64,000 nucleotides of DNA from Tolypeutes matacus (taxonomy: Eukaryota; Chordata; Mammalia; Cingulata; Chlamyphoridae): contig JAKSZT010000142.1 of NCBI GenBank assembly GCA_026826555.1, positions 958,075-1,022,074 of the forward strand, in the 5' to 3' direction. How positions within the stretch are numbered: position 1 is the first letter of the stretch; each line of letters opens with the position of its first letter. Position numbers and translations under genes: made by a program. Positions 1-11,305 of this stretch are shown here, piece by piece. The notes beneath the pieces are model-generated. The model did not search any database and was not told the DNA's origin. It saw nothing but the letters and a program-made list of their open reading frames with translations.

Positions 1-1370
1 AGAGTGAGGCTTGGAATCAGGGACAGCCATGCCGGTTTGTATTATTCAAGTCTCTAGAGTAGGTAATTGGGGCTTGATCCTGCCAGGACATATGTGAAGC
101 TGGAGCATTTATCCAATGGCTACATACACCAGTAGTTGATGGTTGTCTCTGAGGACATTAATCCCCTTATATTCTGGTTGTATTTGCTAGCCATGTGGGC
201 CCCAAGGCAGAATGTGAAAAACATATGGAGATCTGGAGGTTGAACACTATCACAGTGAGTCCAAGCTTGCAACTGTCCAGGAAGCTGCAATTGAACAACA
301 GAGGAAAGCTGAATGGGCATAATGCAGGACACCAAAAGTTTTTGCAGTAGTCCTCTACTTGCATTAATCAGATCCACTTGCTCCCCACTTTATGTCCTCT
401 CTGTGTCTGAGTCTTCATGGTATTAGAAGCATGCAATCTATAATGGTTTAATAAAAATCCACCACAGATATTCATCATCTCCATCCTCTACCACTCATTC
501 TAGATGTATCTCATCTTCTACCAGCAATTCAGATGTTATAAGGTGTCTGCCTACTGGGGTCAGCTAGACGATCATCTCTGACGATTCTGAGCTCTGAGTT
601 GCGTGGCCCTTGTCAGGTTGAATATATTGCATTTTCTTGTTCACTGCTATCACTGGGCATGAAAGTACCAAAAGAAACCCTCCTGAAATCCTTGAGTTCC
701 AGACAGTCTCGTTATTGTTCCTATTGTGTAGTAGCAACAATTGATGGTTAGAATAGATCACACTGACCAGCATAGTGGCTTCTTCGTTTTTTTGGTTTGC
801 CAGCAAAGAATTCCAAATAAAAGCAGCCAGAGTTTTAAGTTCAATAGAACCCATTCTGGGTTCCCTGTGATAAGATTCCCCTTTCCCATCTTGGTAACCA
901 TGATTTATTCAGAAGGCCTTACTATCACAGAAGCAGCAAGAACAAATTCTGCAAGTGGATCACTTAGAATTATCAGGTTAGAAGTCAAACTTACTTCCAC
1001 CTTTTGATTTTGAGACTGTTGTATTTTAGCTATTGGGGGTACAGCGCCCTTTATTGACTGTTGATTAAATGTGTATAACATATTCATGCATTGTGAAGGC
1101 TGAAGTCTAGAATTTGGTGGCATCCCCTACTTTCTCTGATTTTTCTATCTGGTTACTTTTGTGCCCTAGACCAATCAATGAAGTCTTTTGCAATACTCTT
1201 TAGTCTGTATGTAGTCTTACCTTTTATAGAAGGACATTTCTGCCACCATTCAAATTGGGCGAGTGAGGGGATTGCTCCTGCTCCTCCCAGTATGTGGATT
1301 TCCTCTGCTGCTACTCTTTACAGCTTCACCTAGAGGGGCGGTAGTGAGTAGCGTTCTATTTTTGCTTTTC
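1..1370 (-). mobile_element. Decayed ERVL-type internal region (pol 3' part and downstream)
   Basis: This is an ancient endogenous retrovirus relic, read on the minus strand. Open pieces at 905-1123, 564-854 and 120-377 follow each other in the order expected for the 3' part of an ERVL pol region, including a dUTPase-like stretch. The link is internal to the window: the end of the 564-854 frame, and the bases after it near 520-490, match the start of the better-preserved ERVL-type insertion at 60970-61200. All frames carry stops and shifts, so no protein is made. No LTR is visible in the part shown, and the element may continue left of the window. The right boundary is approximate. The assignment to ERVL rather than a MaLR internal region is an inference. 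Confidence 0.55.
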
Positions 1371-2547
1371 ACAAATACATTTAAACAACACATCTGTGAA
1401 CCAAGCTTAAGAGTCATTACATGTCAGCTGGTTCTGTGAAATCTTCTCTCTTTCCACAATTAAGCCATAGGTATTAACTGAGAGATGTTGGTGCAGTAGA
1501 GATAGGTCTGTGTCTTTTGGATCTGCTTCTTAATATACCACATAATTTGTATTTCATTCTATCAGGTGAGATAACCTTAGTATGATGTAGAATTTAAGAT
1601 GGGTGAGAAAAAGCTTGGTTAATAAGTAACTCGTACTATTATAGACACTGTACACCTTCATAAAAATCAACAAAATATCTTATTAAGCACCACCAATTCT
1701 TTTCCCTTTTTCTCATATAATTTAGACAGATGTATGGAACTGGCTTGTGCATTCATTAAGCCCCATGGAAGAAAATCAGTGTTAAAGTTAGCAGTACTTT
1801 GCAATTAGTGATAAAATTTTCAGCACTTTTAACCTATCACGTCGACGAAGTTCAAACTTGTTTATATTTTATTCTTATATCGAAGTAATTTTTTCTGGCA
1901 ATTGTTCAAGTATTTAATTTATATTTCTCGTGTAAAGTAGAATAAGGGCAAATACATCTTTTCTAAAATTCATAAAAATCCTGCCTTTCCATCCCAGAAA
2001 GTGCTCTGCATCCTAGAAAATGTGCTCAACCCAGGTTCTTTATGAAGGCAATTCCAATTGCTGCTGCCCCTAGCATTGCGAAGCTAATGATTTCTCAAAG
2101 GCTGCAAATTAAAAACTTGTAAATTACATTTTATTTTTGTTCCTATTCATTATGTTTTGGAGATTTATGTTTGAAAAATGGGGCCACAGAACAAAATAAA
2201 AGTGACAATAAAATAGTGATGTTAATTAAAAAATTTATTAAAGAATTTTAAGAAGGTTTATGGAAGTACTTAAATAAATCGTACAGCCCTGACGCTAAAC
2301 CCTATATTGTACCAGAAGCTGTTGTCAGTAACGCTGGCTCTGCATATTTAGTCTCATCTTTACTATATTCTACCCAACTAATTCACTTTGAATTCCTAAT
2401 TCTTACCGCATGCATTCTCTGACAAATTGTTTACCCTCCAGTTAAAGCTGTTAGTTTGCTGTTCTTTGAAGATCCTTAAAGACCACTTGACCTTCCTTGG
2501 GGGTGACAGAGTAAGAACACTCTGGCAAAACAGAGTTCTTTCAAACA
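1371..2547. other. Non-coding, no recognised element
   Basis: AT-rich stretch without a convincing reading frame. I see no RNA gene, LTR or recent SINE in it. It lies downstream of the olfactory receptor on the minus strand. Old unrecognisable repeats are likely. Confidence 0.5.
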
Positions 2548-2788
2548 TGAATATTCTTATTTATTTATTTATCCCCCTCTTGCTGCCTGTGCTCACTGTT
2601 TCCATTTGCTTTGCGTTTTTCTGTGTCTGCTTGCCTCCCTTTGTTGCATCATCTTGCTGTGTCAGCTCAACACGCTGCGCAGGAGGGCTTGCCTTCACCA
2701 GGAGGCCCCGGAAATTGAAATCGGGGCCTCCCATATGGTAAATGGGAGCCCAACCAATTGAGGCACAGCTGCTAGCCTGAATATTCTT
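2548..2788 (-). mobile_element. tRNA-derived SINE with 11-bp target-site duplication
   Basis: The direct repeats TGAATATTCTT at 2548-2558 and 2778-2788 flank a body of about 219 bp. Read on the minus strand, it begins with a tRNA-like head. A box A-like stretch (TGCCTCAATTGGTTGG) and a box B-like stretch (TTTCAATTTCC) are visible, as expected for internal RNA polymerase III promoters. A long tRNA-unrelated middle follows, and the element ends in an A-rich AAATAAATAAAT tail just inside the TSD. The head resembles xenarthran DAS-type SINEs. It sits about 350 bp beyond the stop codon of the olfactory receptor, in the same orientation. An open frame on the other strand over this SINE is not a gene. 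Confidence 0.8.
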
Positions 2789-3080
2789 TTTTAGTCAATA
2801 TTTCTGTGTGGATACTTATTGGCTTACAGTGTTAATTCCCAAAGCAGTCTATGGTCTCTATTGTATGAGTATAAGTTGCTATATATCTCAGTAATACAAA
2901 GCACACTTCTGCTGTCTTGTTTTTTTTTTTCCAGAAAAGTGAACTCCATATAGAGAGACTCATAAAATGTACTTATTTGATATAATTTCAATGAAAAATC
3001 TATTTCACACGTTAAAACATGTTTTATGAAATAAGATACTGCATCTTTTGGTGAGTGGTGCTTAAGATAATGATGGTTCC

Positions 3081-3113
3081 TGTTATAATAATAATAATAA
3101 CAGTAACAATAAT
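3081..3113. repeat. Short (TAA)n-like simple repeat
   Basis: An imperfect ATA/TAA run lies 24 bp past the olfactory receptor stop codon, in its probable 3' UTR. Confidence 0.6.
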
Positions 3114-3136
3114 CATTCATCTTTTAATAAGGTAAG

Positions 3137-4135
3137 TTACACCCCTGAAATGGATTTGGGGTTCATTATTATTTTGTGAGCAATATGATCAGTCCTGAAG
3201 ACTTTCCTCAAAGCAGCCTTCATCTCCTTGTTCCTGAGGCTATAAATTAGAGGATTACAGAGAGGTGTTATCACAGAATAAAACAAGGTCACAAATTTTT
3301 GCATTTTCCTTGGGTGTCCTGATCCAGGACTGACATACATCACCATAAGAGAACCGAAAAACAGGAACACCACAGCCAGATGAGAAGCACAAGTGGAGAA
3401 AGCCTTGTGTTTACCAGTCCTTGAGGAAATCCGTAAAATAGTCAGAATCACCAGAACATACGAGCAAAGGATAAAGAGAAAAGTGCCGACCATGAAGATA
3501 GCATTGAAAGTAGAGTAAATAAGCTGTGTGGTGGAATCTTCAGAACAGGACAGTGCCATCAAAGGGGCAGGATCACAAATGAAATGGTTGATGATATTTA
3601 GGCCACAATAAGGCAACTGTGAAATGAGAACAACTGGGGTTAGGAAGAAGATGAACCCACATGACCATCCGAAGATGAGGAGGCCAGTGCAAAGCTCTTT
3701 AGTCATGATGCGTGGATAATGCAGAGGACGGCAGATGGCAAGGTACCTGTCCAAGGCCATGAAGCAAAGGTAGAAGCCCTCATCACACCCAAAAGAGAAG
3801 AAGAAATAGAACTGTGTAAAACAACCCACAAAGGAGATGGACTTGCTTGTGGAGAGGAAGTTGACCAACATGTTAGGGACGGTTGTGGTGACATAACATA
3901 TTTCCAGGAAAGAGAAATTCCCCAGGAGGATGTACATGGGGGTGTGAAGGCGCCGGTCCCACCACACAGCGCAGGCTATGGCTGCGTTCCCCATCAGAGT
4001 CAGAGCGTAGGTGACTGAGAAGAGTCCGAAGAAGAAGAGCTGCATTTCTGGGCTTGAGGGAAAGCCCATGAGGATAAACTGGTTAACAGAGTTGGTGGTT
4101 TCTCTTTCGGACACATTCATTAGTCTGGAAATCAT
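3137..4135 (-). CDS. Olfactory receptor, OR11 family, intact
   Basis: Seven-transmembrane odorant receptor of 332 residues, expected in the cilia membrane of olfactory neurons and coupled to the olfactory G protein. Family marks seen in the sequence: one N-glycosylation site at N7, G-N at 49-50 in TM1, LHTPMY at 63-68, C105 for the TM3 disulfide, MALDRYLAIC at 126-135, extracellular loop 2 cysteines at 177, 187 and 197, S-Y at 225-226, KAFSTC at 244-249, and NPLIY at 294-298 in TM7. The stretch CAVWWDRRLHTPMYILLGNF and the C-D-P-A-P loop are closest to OR11G/OR11H receptors. There are no internal stops or shifts, and the length is slightly above the usual 310-320. The first ATG was chosen because it keeps N7 inside the N terminus; M6 is an alternative. 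Neither has a strong Kozak context. The DRY-type motif reads L-D-R-Y rather than the usual Y-D-R-Y. The exact orthologue cannot be settled here. Confidence 0.95.
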   Translation of the reverse strand: MISRLMNVSERETTNSVNQFILMGFPSSPEMQLFFFGLFSVTYALTLMGNAAIACAVWWDRRLHTPMYILLGNFSFLEICYVTTTVPNMLVNFLSTSKSISFVGCFTQFYFFFSFGCDEGFYLCFMALDRYLAICRPLHYPRIMTKELCTGLLIFGWSCGFIFFLTPVVLISQLPYCGLNIINHFICDPAPLMALSCSEDSTTQLIYSTFNAIFMVGTFLFILCSYVLVILTILRISSRTGKHKAFSTCASHLAVVFLFFGSLMVMYVSPGSGHPRKMQKFVTLFYSVITPLCNPLIYSLRNKEMKAALRKVFRTDHIAHKIIMNPKSISGV

Positions 4136-4268
4136 GGAGATGACAACAGTTATTGAAGTTTACTGAAGAATGTTGTCATTTCCTGGAAACACCAAATTTC
4201 CTTGTCATTTATTTGATGAAGTAGCAAACAACCAGGTTTCTGCTAAAGCAAAAAAAAAAAAAAAAAAA
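4136..4268 (-). promoter_or_regulatory. Candidate 3' splice acceptor and 5' UTR of the receptor exon
   Basis: On the minus strand an uninterrupted run of about 18 T is followed by GCTTTAG, with the AG at 4244-4243. This is a strong polypyrimidine tract and acceptor, 107 nt before the first ATG. Olfactory receptors usually have an intronless coding exon preceded by one or more upstream non-coding exons, so an acceptor here fits. The T run could instead be a chance homopolymer. No upstream exon or promoter could be identified. Confidence 0.4.
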
Positions 4269-7200
4269 GGATTTCACAACCTGGTCTCAAAGAATATTAT
4301 TTCATTTTAATAAGATGCACATAGATAATAAAAGAAATAAATAAACATAACTTGAGGCAAACATTAAATAAGCTGATACTGGATTACACATAAGGAATGT
4401 AAACTTCATTTTGATGCCACTTACCCTCTATTTGTGTATATCCTCATCTGTTTACCATATAGGGTATTTTATGATCAAATTGGCATATGTGAAAGTTCTT
4501 TCTAAAGAATTATGTAAAGCCAATTTATTCTAATTAGTCAGAGTGGTAAAAAAAACAAAGGAAGTGCAAATCACACATTTCAAAAGCCTCTGTCTCACTG
4601 TGGTACAGAGCACAGAGAATGTTACTCTTTGTTGGCATGGTGTTATGAAGTGATGATTAAAAACGCTTTTCGGTTACAGGATATATGATCTTTCAAAGGA
4701 ACATACTCAGAACATGCTTGGTATATAAAAAAAATTCTTCCTCTCTATCCAGCCTGCTGGATTCAGCTTCACATGGTTGAAAGTTTTGATACACTCCTAT
4801 ATGAATGTATGATCCTGGTATGCCATTTGGGGGTCAACTGACCTTAAGGAAAGCTGCTGATGAAATGATTCAATTTCTGAATGCCCAATTGTGCTGCAAA
4901 AAAGTTGTAAAGAAGATAAACACTTTTTATTTGTGTTTATTGAAACAACCTTGAAACAAGCATGTCTTGCTCCACTCACTCCTTGTACCTCTTCCTCAGG
5001 TTTTATTGTTGAATCATAGCTTAACCTTTGTACATCTTATTCCCTTAAAACCCAGCCCTTGGTTGTCACATTTGGCTCCTAAAATGGAAGGACTGCTACT
5101 TATATATTCTCATTGCCTATGGGGCTATGTAGACTGTGTCTATCACATCTGCATGCAACCTGTCGGTTCAGTCTATTCATTGCCCATATTGATCACATCA
5201 AATCAGTGGCAATGTAGGCTCAATATCATAATTTCTGAAATTATGAGAGGTTTTTGTTTGTTCGTTTTTGTCCTGGTAGACAAAGATTTGACCTTGATCT
5301 GTTGTGATTGCATAGTACAATTCATATAAAGCATTTATAGGATTTTTCACCTGAGCAATTCTTGATTTTCTCAGTTGAGAATGTGTCATGTGGTCTGGAT
5401 ACAGCAAACTATGTTAGTGAAACTTGTCTATCCCAAACAATTTTAGAAATGAAAAAAAAGTGCCTTCAGCTTGAGAATATTTAAATTACACTTTTTGTAC
5501 ACACTCTGAGTACAAAATATTCACAAGCAAAAAGACAGCATAGTCTGAATGCTAACGTATGAGGCAATTGATATTTATAACTTTCAAAAATACCCTTACC
5601 TGTGAGATGACCACAAATTATTCTACTGAATGCTTTTCCAAAGAAAAAATTCATCCAGCCACCACAGGTCTTAGTGATTATCCAATTTCTTTATAAATTG
5701 TTTGACTGTTATGTAAAACTAATTTTATATTTGTCCTTTACGCTCTGACTTGTATACTAGTTCCTCAGGTCTATTCTCTCAGCTATCTCAATTCATTGTT
5801 TTCACTGATAATGGGACTCTAAGGGTGGTGTATCAAATTCACATACAACTTATCCTGTTGGCTCTCCTATTAAAGTGTTTCTTGGGGATACTAATTGTAT
5901 AAAGTCACAATCTAAAGAAGATCATATAAAATCAACAAACAAAATACACACAGATGAATTTTGTCATTTAAAGATGAGTTGATTCAGATAAAACCAAAAC
6001 ATATTAAACTTGTGAAACTGGGAGCCTGGGGAGATGATATCAGTGGAATCAGAGATTTGTTATATTCTCTCTATTGAAGAAGCAAAAAGAAAAAAATCAT
6101 AATATTGGTAGTAAATCCACCAGCAATTTATCAATTACACCTTTCACATGAAATCATCAGGCCTTTTTGTAAACATTACCCAATAATATTTTAAAGGGAT
6201 ATGGAAACTAGATAAAAATATTTCTCAAACTCAGGGAGACAAAAATTATTTTTAGGCTTCTCTGTCTACATTTATTCTAATCAAACATTTGCATCTTCCC
6301 AGTAAACCCATTTATGCAGAAACCCGGCACATCTTGCAGTATAGTATGCAATTTAACTCACTCCTTGGATATGTCTTTAGAAGAAAGGTCACAGAGGAGA
6401 AATAATATATTACCCCACAGGGTGAGAAGCATGTGTAGGACTTCTGAAGAATTGGGTGATCCAGTTTATAACCTGCCATGAGTTGTAAAGAGTGAACCTT
6501 AAAAGATTTTTTCTCCCCAGCTTCCAAACTCATATTTATGGTCAAAATGAAATCTCAGATGAAGGTATTGTATATATTTATATCCTTGTGTCATGGCCTT
6601 TTGAGATTTGGGACCCTCTCCCCCAATAGCTTTAAAAGAATTATTCAAAACATGAGATCTTTCTTGAATTTTATTTATTTATTAATGAAATCCCAACGCT
6701 TGCCATTCCCTGAGGAAAAATGCACTTGAAGAACTAGAATCTTACCTTCTCTTGTGCTTCTAATAGCCAGGCATTGCAAAAGGTTTCTAGGGAATTGAAG
6801 AGTAAAAGAGCTTGTCTTAATAGCTACAATAAGATCTACCATTAGAGTCCCCACATCTATTTTGAAGAGAAATTCTCTGTCCAAATATTACTTCTCAATT
6901 TATTGTGCAGAGACATTTTAGTTGCACTTTTATGACAGCCACTAGAAAAACGGCATTTTAAGAGCTACACTGTGTACGGTTATTCAACAAACATTGAGTG
7001 CTTAACAGTTACTGGGACATAGTGGTAAACAAAACAAAAAATTCCTGCTTACACAAAACAATTAAATTGGAGGGACAACAGAAAATAAAAAATTTAGTAA
7101 GTGTAAACATAAGTTATAATTTTTTCATTTGAGAAAAATGAAGCTTGGGAATGAATGGGGCACTGGAGTTGAGGCAGGCCTTGGAGTTTAAGAAGGGTTT

Positions 7201-7894
7201 TAAGGAAAGCTTAACAGAGATGTCAACATTTGAGCATAGATTTGAAAAAGTGAAGGAACAATCCATGAGGGTATTGAGAGAGTATTATTTCTCAGAAGGA
7301 CAAACTAGTGCTAGGAACCAGAGTATGCTTGTAGTGTTAGGAGAAGAGCAAGGAGACCAATTTGCTGGAACAGGGTGAATTTAGGAGATATATTTTTCCT
7401 GGCACCCAGTTCTATTTTCTCCATTTCTTTTTTGAATTACAACTGGACTTCATTATAGTCTTCAATTCAAATATTGTATTTTGAAGTTTTCCATATTTTA
7501 ATCTAATTGGTTCTCTCAAGTAATGTATTAGAATTTAGACCACATCTTCATAAAGCTTCTTCCGAAACAGTTTTCATTTTTCTGATAACAGTCGTACTGG
7601 CTCTGTGTAATATGAATTCTGAATTATGTTTTATATTGCAGAGAGTTTCAATGACATACTTGAACATAAGAAAGTATCTAAGCAGCTGCTAGATTTAATA
7701 TATATATGCTTTATTTTTAATTCCTGGAATTGACAGATTAAAAAATTTCCTGTTTCTAATGATGGAAGGCAACCTGGTGGTAAGCAAGAGAATGAGGCTT
7801 CTCACAACATTTTTTCATGACTCTGTATTAGACCGTGCTGTATTTTACCCTTCCCCCATCTATGCCTACTCACTGCTTGTGATTCAAAAATTTT
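4269..7894. other. Non-coding flank upstream of the receptor
   Basis: Receptor promoter and upstream exons should lie here, but I cannot place them. Open frames are short and have no recognisable protein features. Apart from the L2-like segment at 6975-7380 I recognise no specific repeat. Confidence 0.5.
6975..7380 (+). repeat. Old mammalian interspersed repeat, L2-like
   Basis: The text runs through 'ttattcaacaaacattgag', 'gggacatagtggtaaacaaa' and 'aaggaaagcttaacagagatg' in the order of a very common ancient mammalian repeat. It is heavily diverged. L2 is my best guess and the family name is uncertain. Confidence 0.35.
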
Positions 7895-10800
7895 AAACCT
7901 ATTTTATTGAAGTTTATTATTCATACATGAACATCCATAAACAATAAGTGTATAGTATAATTTGTGAACTTACAAAACAAACATGCATAACATCAAACAG
8001 GGCTCCCATATATAACCCACCTAACATGCTGCATTGTTGTGAAACAATTGTTATAAACTATGAAAGAGCAACGTCAAAACATTACTAATAACTATAGCCA
8101 ATATCTTACATTTGGTGTATTTTCCCCCAACCCACCCTGTTAATGACACCCTATATTAGTATTATATACTTGTATTAGTATTACTAACTTCTTATAATTA
8201 ATGAGAGAATGTTTTCATATTTGTTCTGTTAACCACTCCATCTTCTACCACAGGATTCATTGTATTATACAGTCCCATGCTTTGTACAATCCATTCAAAG
8301 TGTACACTCGTTGGCTCTCATTTTCATCACAGAATTGTGCTGACATCACCTCAGTTAATTTGAGAATGTTTTCATTGTTCCAAAAGGAAACTTTCCATAC
8401 CTCTTTATACCCCTCTATACTTGTCCCTTAGAATTGATATAATATCTTCTTTGCCAGTGCTGCAAAAATATTACAATATTACTCTTAACTATAATCCATA
8501 AGTTAAATTAGTTGCAATTATCCCATGTATCACCATATACTTAACACTTTGTAAAGGGAGAACAGTCTTATACTATTAACCATAATCTTCATCCACCACC
8601 AAAATCACTATGTTATATAGTCCCTACATTATTCTCTAGCTTCTTTTCAATTGAAATATTAACATCCTCAGACTAACCCTTTCAGTTGCCATCACATTTA
8701 TAAATCAGCAATGTTAGTTATACTCACTATAATGTACTGCCATCAACTCTATTCATTTCTACACATTTGCAATAAACATTATTAAAAATTCTACAGCTTT
8801 AAGCATCAGCTCCCATTTTCAGCCCACTTTCAATTACCTAGTAACCAAACTTTAGAGTTTACCTCCGTGAGTTTACTCATCATTTTAGTCTATATTAGTG
8901 AGACCATACAATATTTGTCTTTTTGTGTCTGACATATTTCTTCCAACATACTGTTCTCAAGGTTCATCCATGTTGTCATATGCATCTTGATTTCATTTCT
9001 TCTTACAGCTGAATAGTGTTCCATTATGTGTATATGCCACATTTTGTTTATCCACTCATAGGTTCATGAACATTTGGGTTGTTTCTATTTTTTAGCAGTT
9101 GTGAATAATGCCGCCATGAACATTGAACATTATTTCAGTTCACATCCTTGCTTTCAGTTCTTCTGAATGTATTCTTAGTTATGGAACTACTGGATCATAC
9201 AGCTGTTCTATATTTAGTTTCCTGAGGAACTGCCAAACTGTCTTCCACAAAGGCTGCACCATTCTACATTCCCAACAATAATGGTGGAATGTTATTTCTC
9301 CACATCCTCTCTAGCACTTATGGTTTTCTGTTTTTTAAAAAATAATTGCAATTCTATAAGATGTGAAATGATATCTCAGTGCAGTTTTGATCTGCATTTC
9401 CCTAATAGATAATTATGCTAAACATTTTCATTTGCTTTTTGGGCAGTTGTATTTCCTGTTTGGAGAAATGCCTATTCAAGTCTTTGGCTAATTTTTAATT
9501 GGGTTGCATGTCTTTTTATTGTTGGGTTGTATGATCACTTTATATAACATGGATATCAAATCCTTATCAGAGATGTGGTTTCCAAATAATTTCTCCCATT
9601 GAGTAGGCTGCCTTTTCACTTTCTTGACAAATTCCTTCATGTACAAAGTGTTTAAGTCTGAGGAGGTCCCATTTATCTATTTATTCATTTGTTGCTTGTG
9701 TGTTCAGTGTAAAGTTTAAGAAACTACCACCTTCCACAAGATCTTTATGATGTTTCCCTACATTTTCTTCTAGGAGCTTTATGTATGGAGATTTTATAGT
9801 TATGTCTTTGATCCATTTTGAGTTAATTTTTGTATAAGGTGTGAGATAGGAGTCCTCCTTTCTTTTAAATATGGATATCCATTTATCCATGTACCATTTG
9901 TTGAATACACTGTTCTGGCCCAGCTGGATGGGCTTGACTCCTTGTCAATAATCACTTTTCTGTAAATTTTCAGATCTATTTCTGAACAGTCAATTCTATT
10001 CCATTGGTCAACATATCTATATGCCAATACCATGCTGCTCTTACCACCGTAGCTAAGTAATATGATTAAAGTCAGGACGTAAGAATTCCCCAACTTTGTT
10101 CCTCTTTTTAAAGATAATTTTGGCTATTTGGGATTTATTACCCTTCAAAATAAATTTGATAATTGGCCTTTCCAATTTTGTAAAAAACGCTACTGGAAGC
10201 TTTATTGGGATTGTGTTGAATCTGTAGATAAATTTGGGTAGAATTGACATCTTAATGATATTTAGTCTTCCAATCCATGAACATGGAATGTCCTTCCATT
10301 TATTTAGGTCTTCTTTGGTCTTTTAGAAATGTTTAATAGTTTTCTGAATAAAGTCCTTCATGTCCTTAGTTTAGTTTATTCCTAAGTATTTGATTCTTTC
10401 AGTCTGTCTTGTAAGTGGTATTTTTTCCTGACTTCCTCCTCAAATTGCTCATTAGTATACAGAAAAAAATATTGATTTCTGTGTATTAATCTTGTATCCT
10501 GCCACATTGCTGAAATTGTCTATTTGTTCTAATAGCTTCAATGTAGATTTTTTGGGCATTTCTGAATATAGGATCATGTCATCAGCAAAGAGGGAAAGTT
10601 TTACTTCTTCCTTTCTTATTTCAGTGCCTTTTAATTCTCTCTCTTGGTTAATTGCTCTAGCTAGAACTTCTAGCACAATATTAAATAACAGTGGTTATAG
10701 TGAACATCCTTGTCTTGGTTCCTTATCTCAGCGGGAAAGCTTTTAGTATTTCACCATTGAGTATAATGCTACCTATGGGTTTTTCATATATGAAATTTAT

Positions 10801-11305
10801 CATGTTGAGGAAGTTTCCTTCTAATCCTATCTTTCAGAGAGTTTTCATCAAGAAAGGCTGTTGGATTTTGTCAAATGCCTTTGCTGCATCAATTGAGATG
10901 ACCATGTGATTTTTCTTCCTCCATTTAGTAAGGTGATGTGTATTACATTGATTGATTTTCTTGTGTTGAACCCCTGTTGCACACCTGGGCTAAAATCCAC
11001 TTGATCCTGATATATAATTACCTTAATGTGCTGTTGGATTCAATTAGCAAACATTTTGTTGAGGATATTTGCATCTATATTCATTAGAAAAATTGATCTA
11101 TAATTTTCCTTTTTCATGTTATTTTTATCTAGCTTTGGTATTAGATTGATGTTGGCAACATACAATGAGGTTGGTAGCATTCCCTCCTTTTCTATTTGTT
11201 GGGAGTGTTTGAGCAAGATTGGTATTAATTGTCTTTGAATGTTTGGTAGAATTCACCTGTGAAGTCATCTGGTCTTGGGCTTTTCATCTTTAGGAGGTTT
11301 TTTGT
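7895..11305 (-). mobile_element. L1 element E1: 5'-truncated L1, short 3' UTR type
   Basis: Minus-strand L1 fragment with a 3' UTR of about 1 kb (7895-8920) and the C-terminal two thirds of ORF2 (8920-11305). Its 3' UTR is unlike that of E2-E5 but matches the fragment at 54181-55425. Shared text includes 'ttgaag', 'catacatgaacat' and 'tttgtgaactta', in the same order. The left end has no clear poly(A). On the right, ORF2 breaks off where the tail of E2 begins. Confidence 0.85.
8920..11305 (-). pseudogene. L1 ORF2 (reverse transcriptase), truncated pseudogene in E1
   Basis: ORF2 encodes the endonuclease/reverse transcriptase that copies L1 RNA into the genome. Here the endonuclease and the start of the RT are missing. 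What remains is the RT with an intact F-A-D-D catalytic motif (minus codons at 10589-10578, within [10 protein letters not shown]), then thumb and C-terminal segments in broken frames at 10053-10250, 9800-10093 and 9681-9890. Stops and shifts are frequent, so it is dead. Confidence 0.85.

Noticed and set aside
3719..4018. Open frame on the plus strand across the olfactory receptor
   Set aside because: It is a shadow of the receptor coding strand, with no family features of its own.
4251..4268. Poly(A) tail of a retrocopied receptor
   Set aside because: The A run is on the wrong strand and at the 5' side of the receptor, and no TSD surrounds the gene.
7145..7378. 77-codon frame with a protein-like composition
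   Set aside because: It lies in an old L2-like interspersed repeat and shows no recognised domain.
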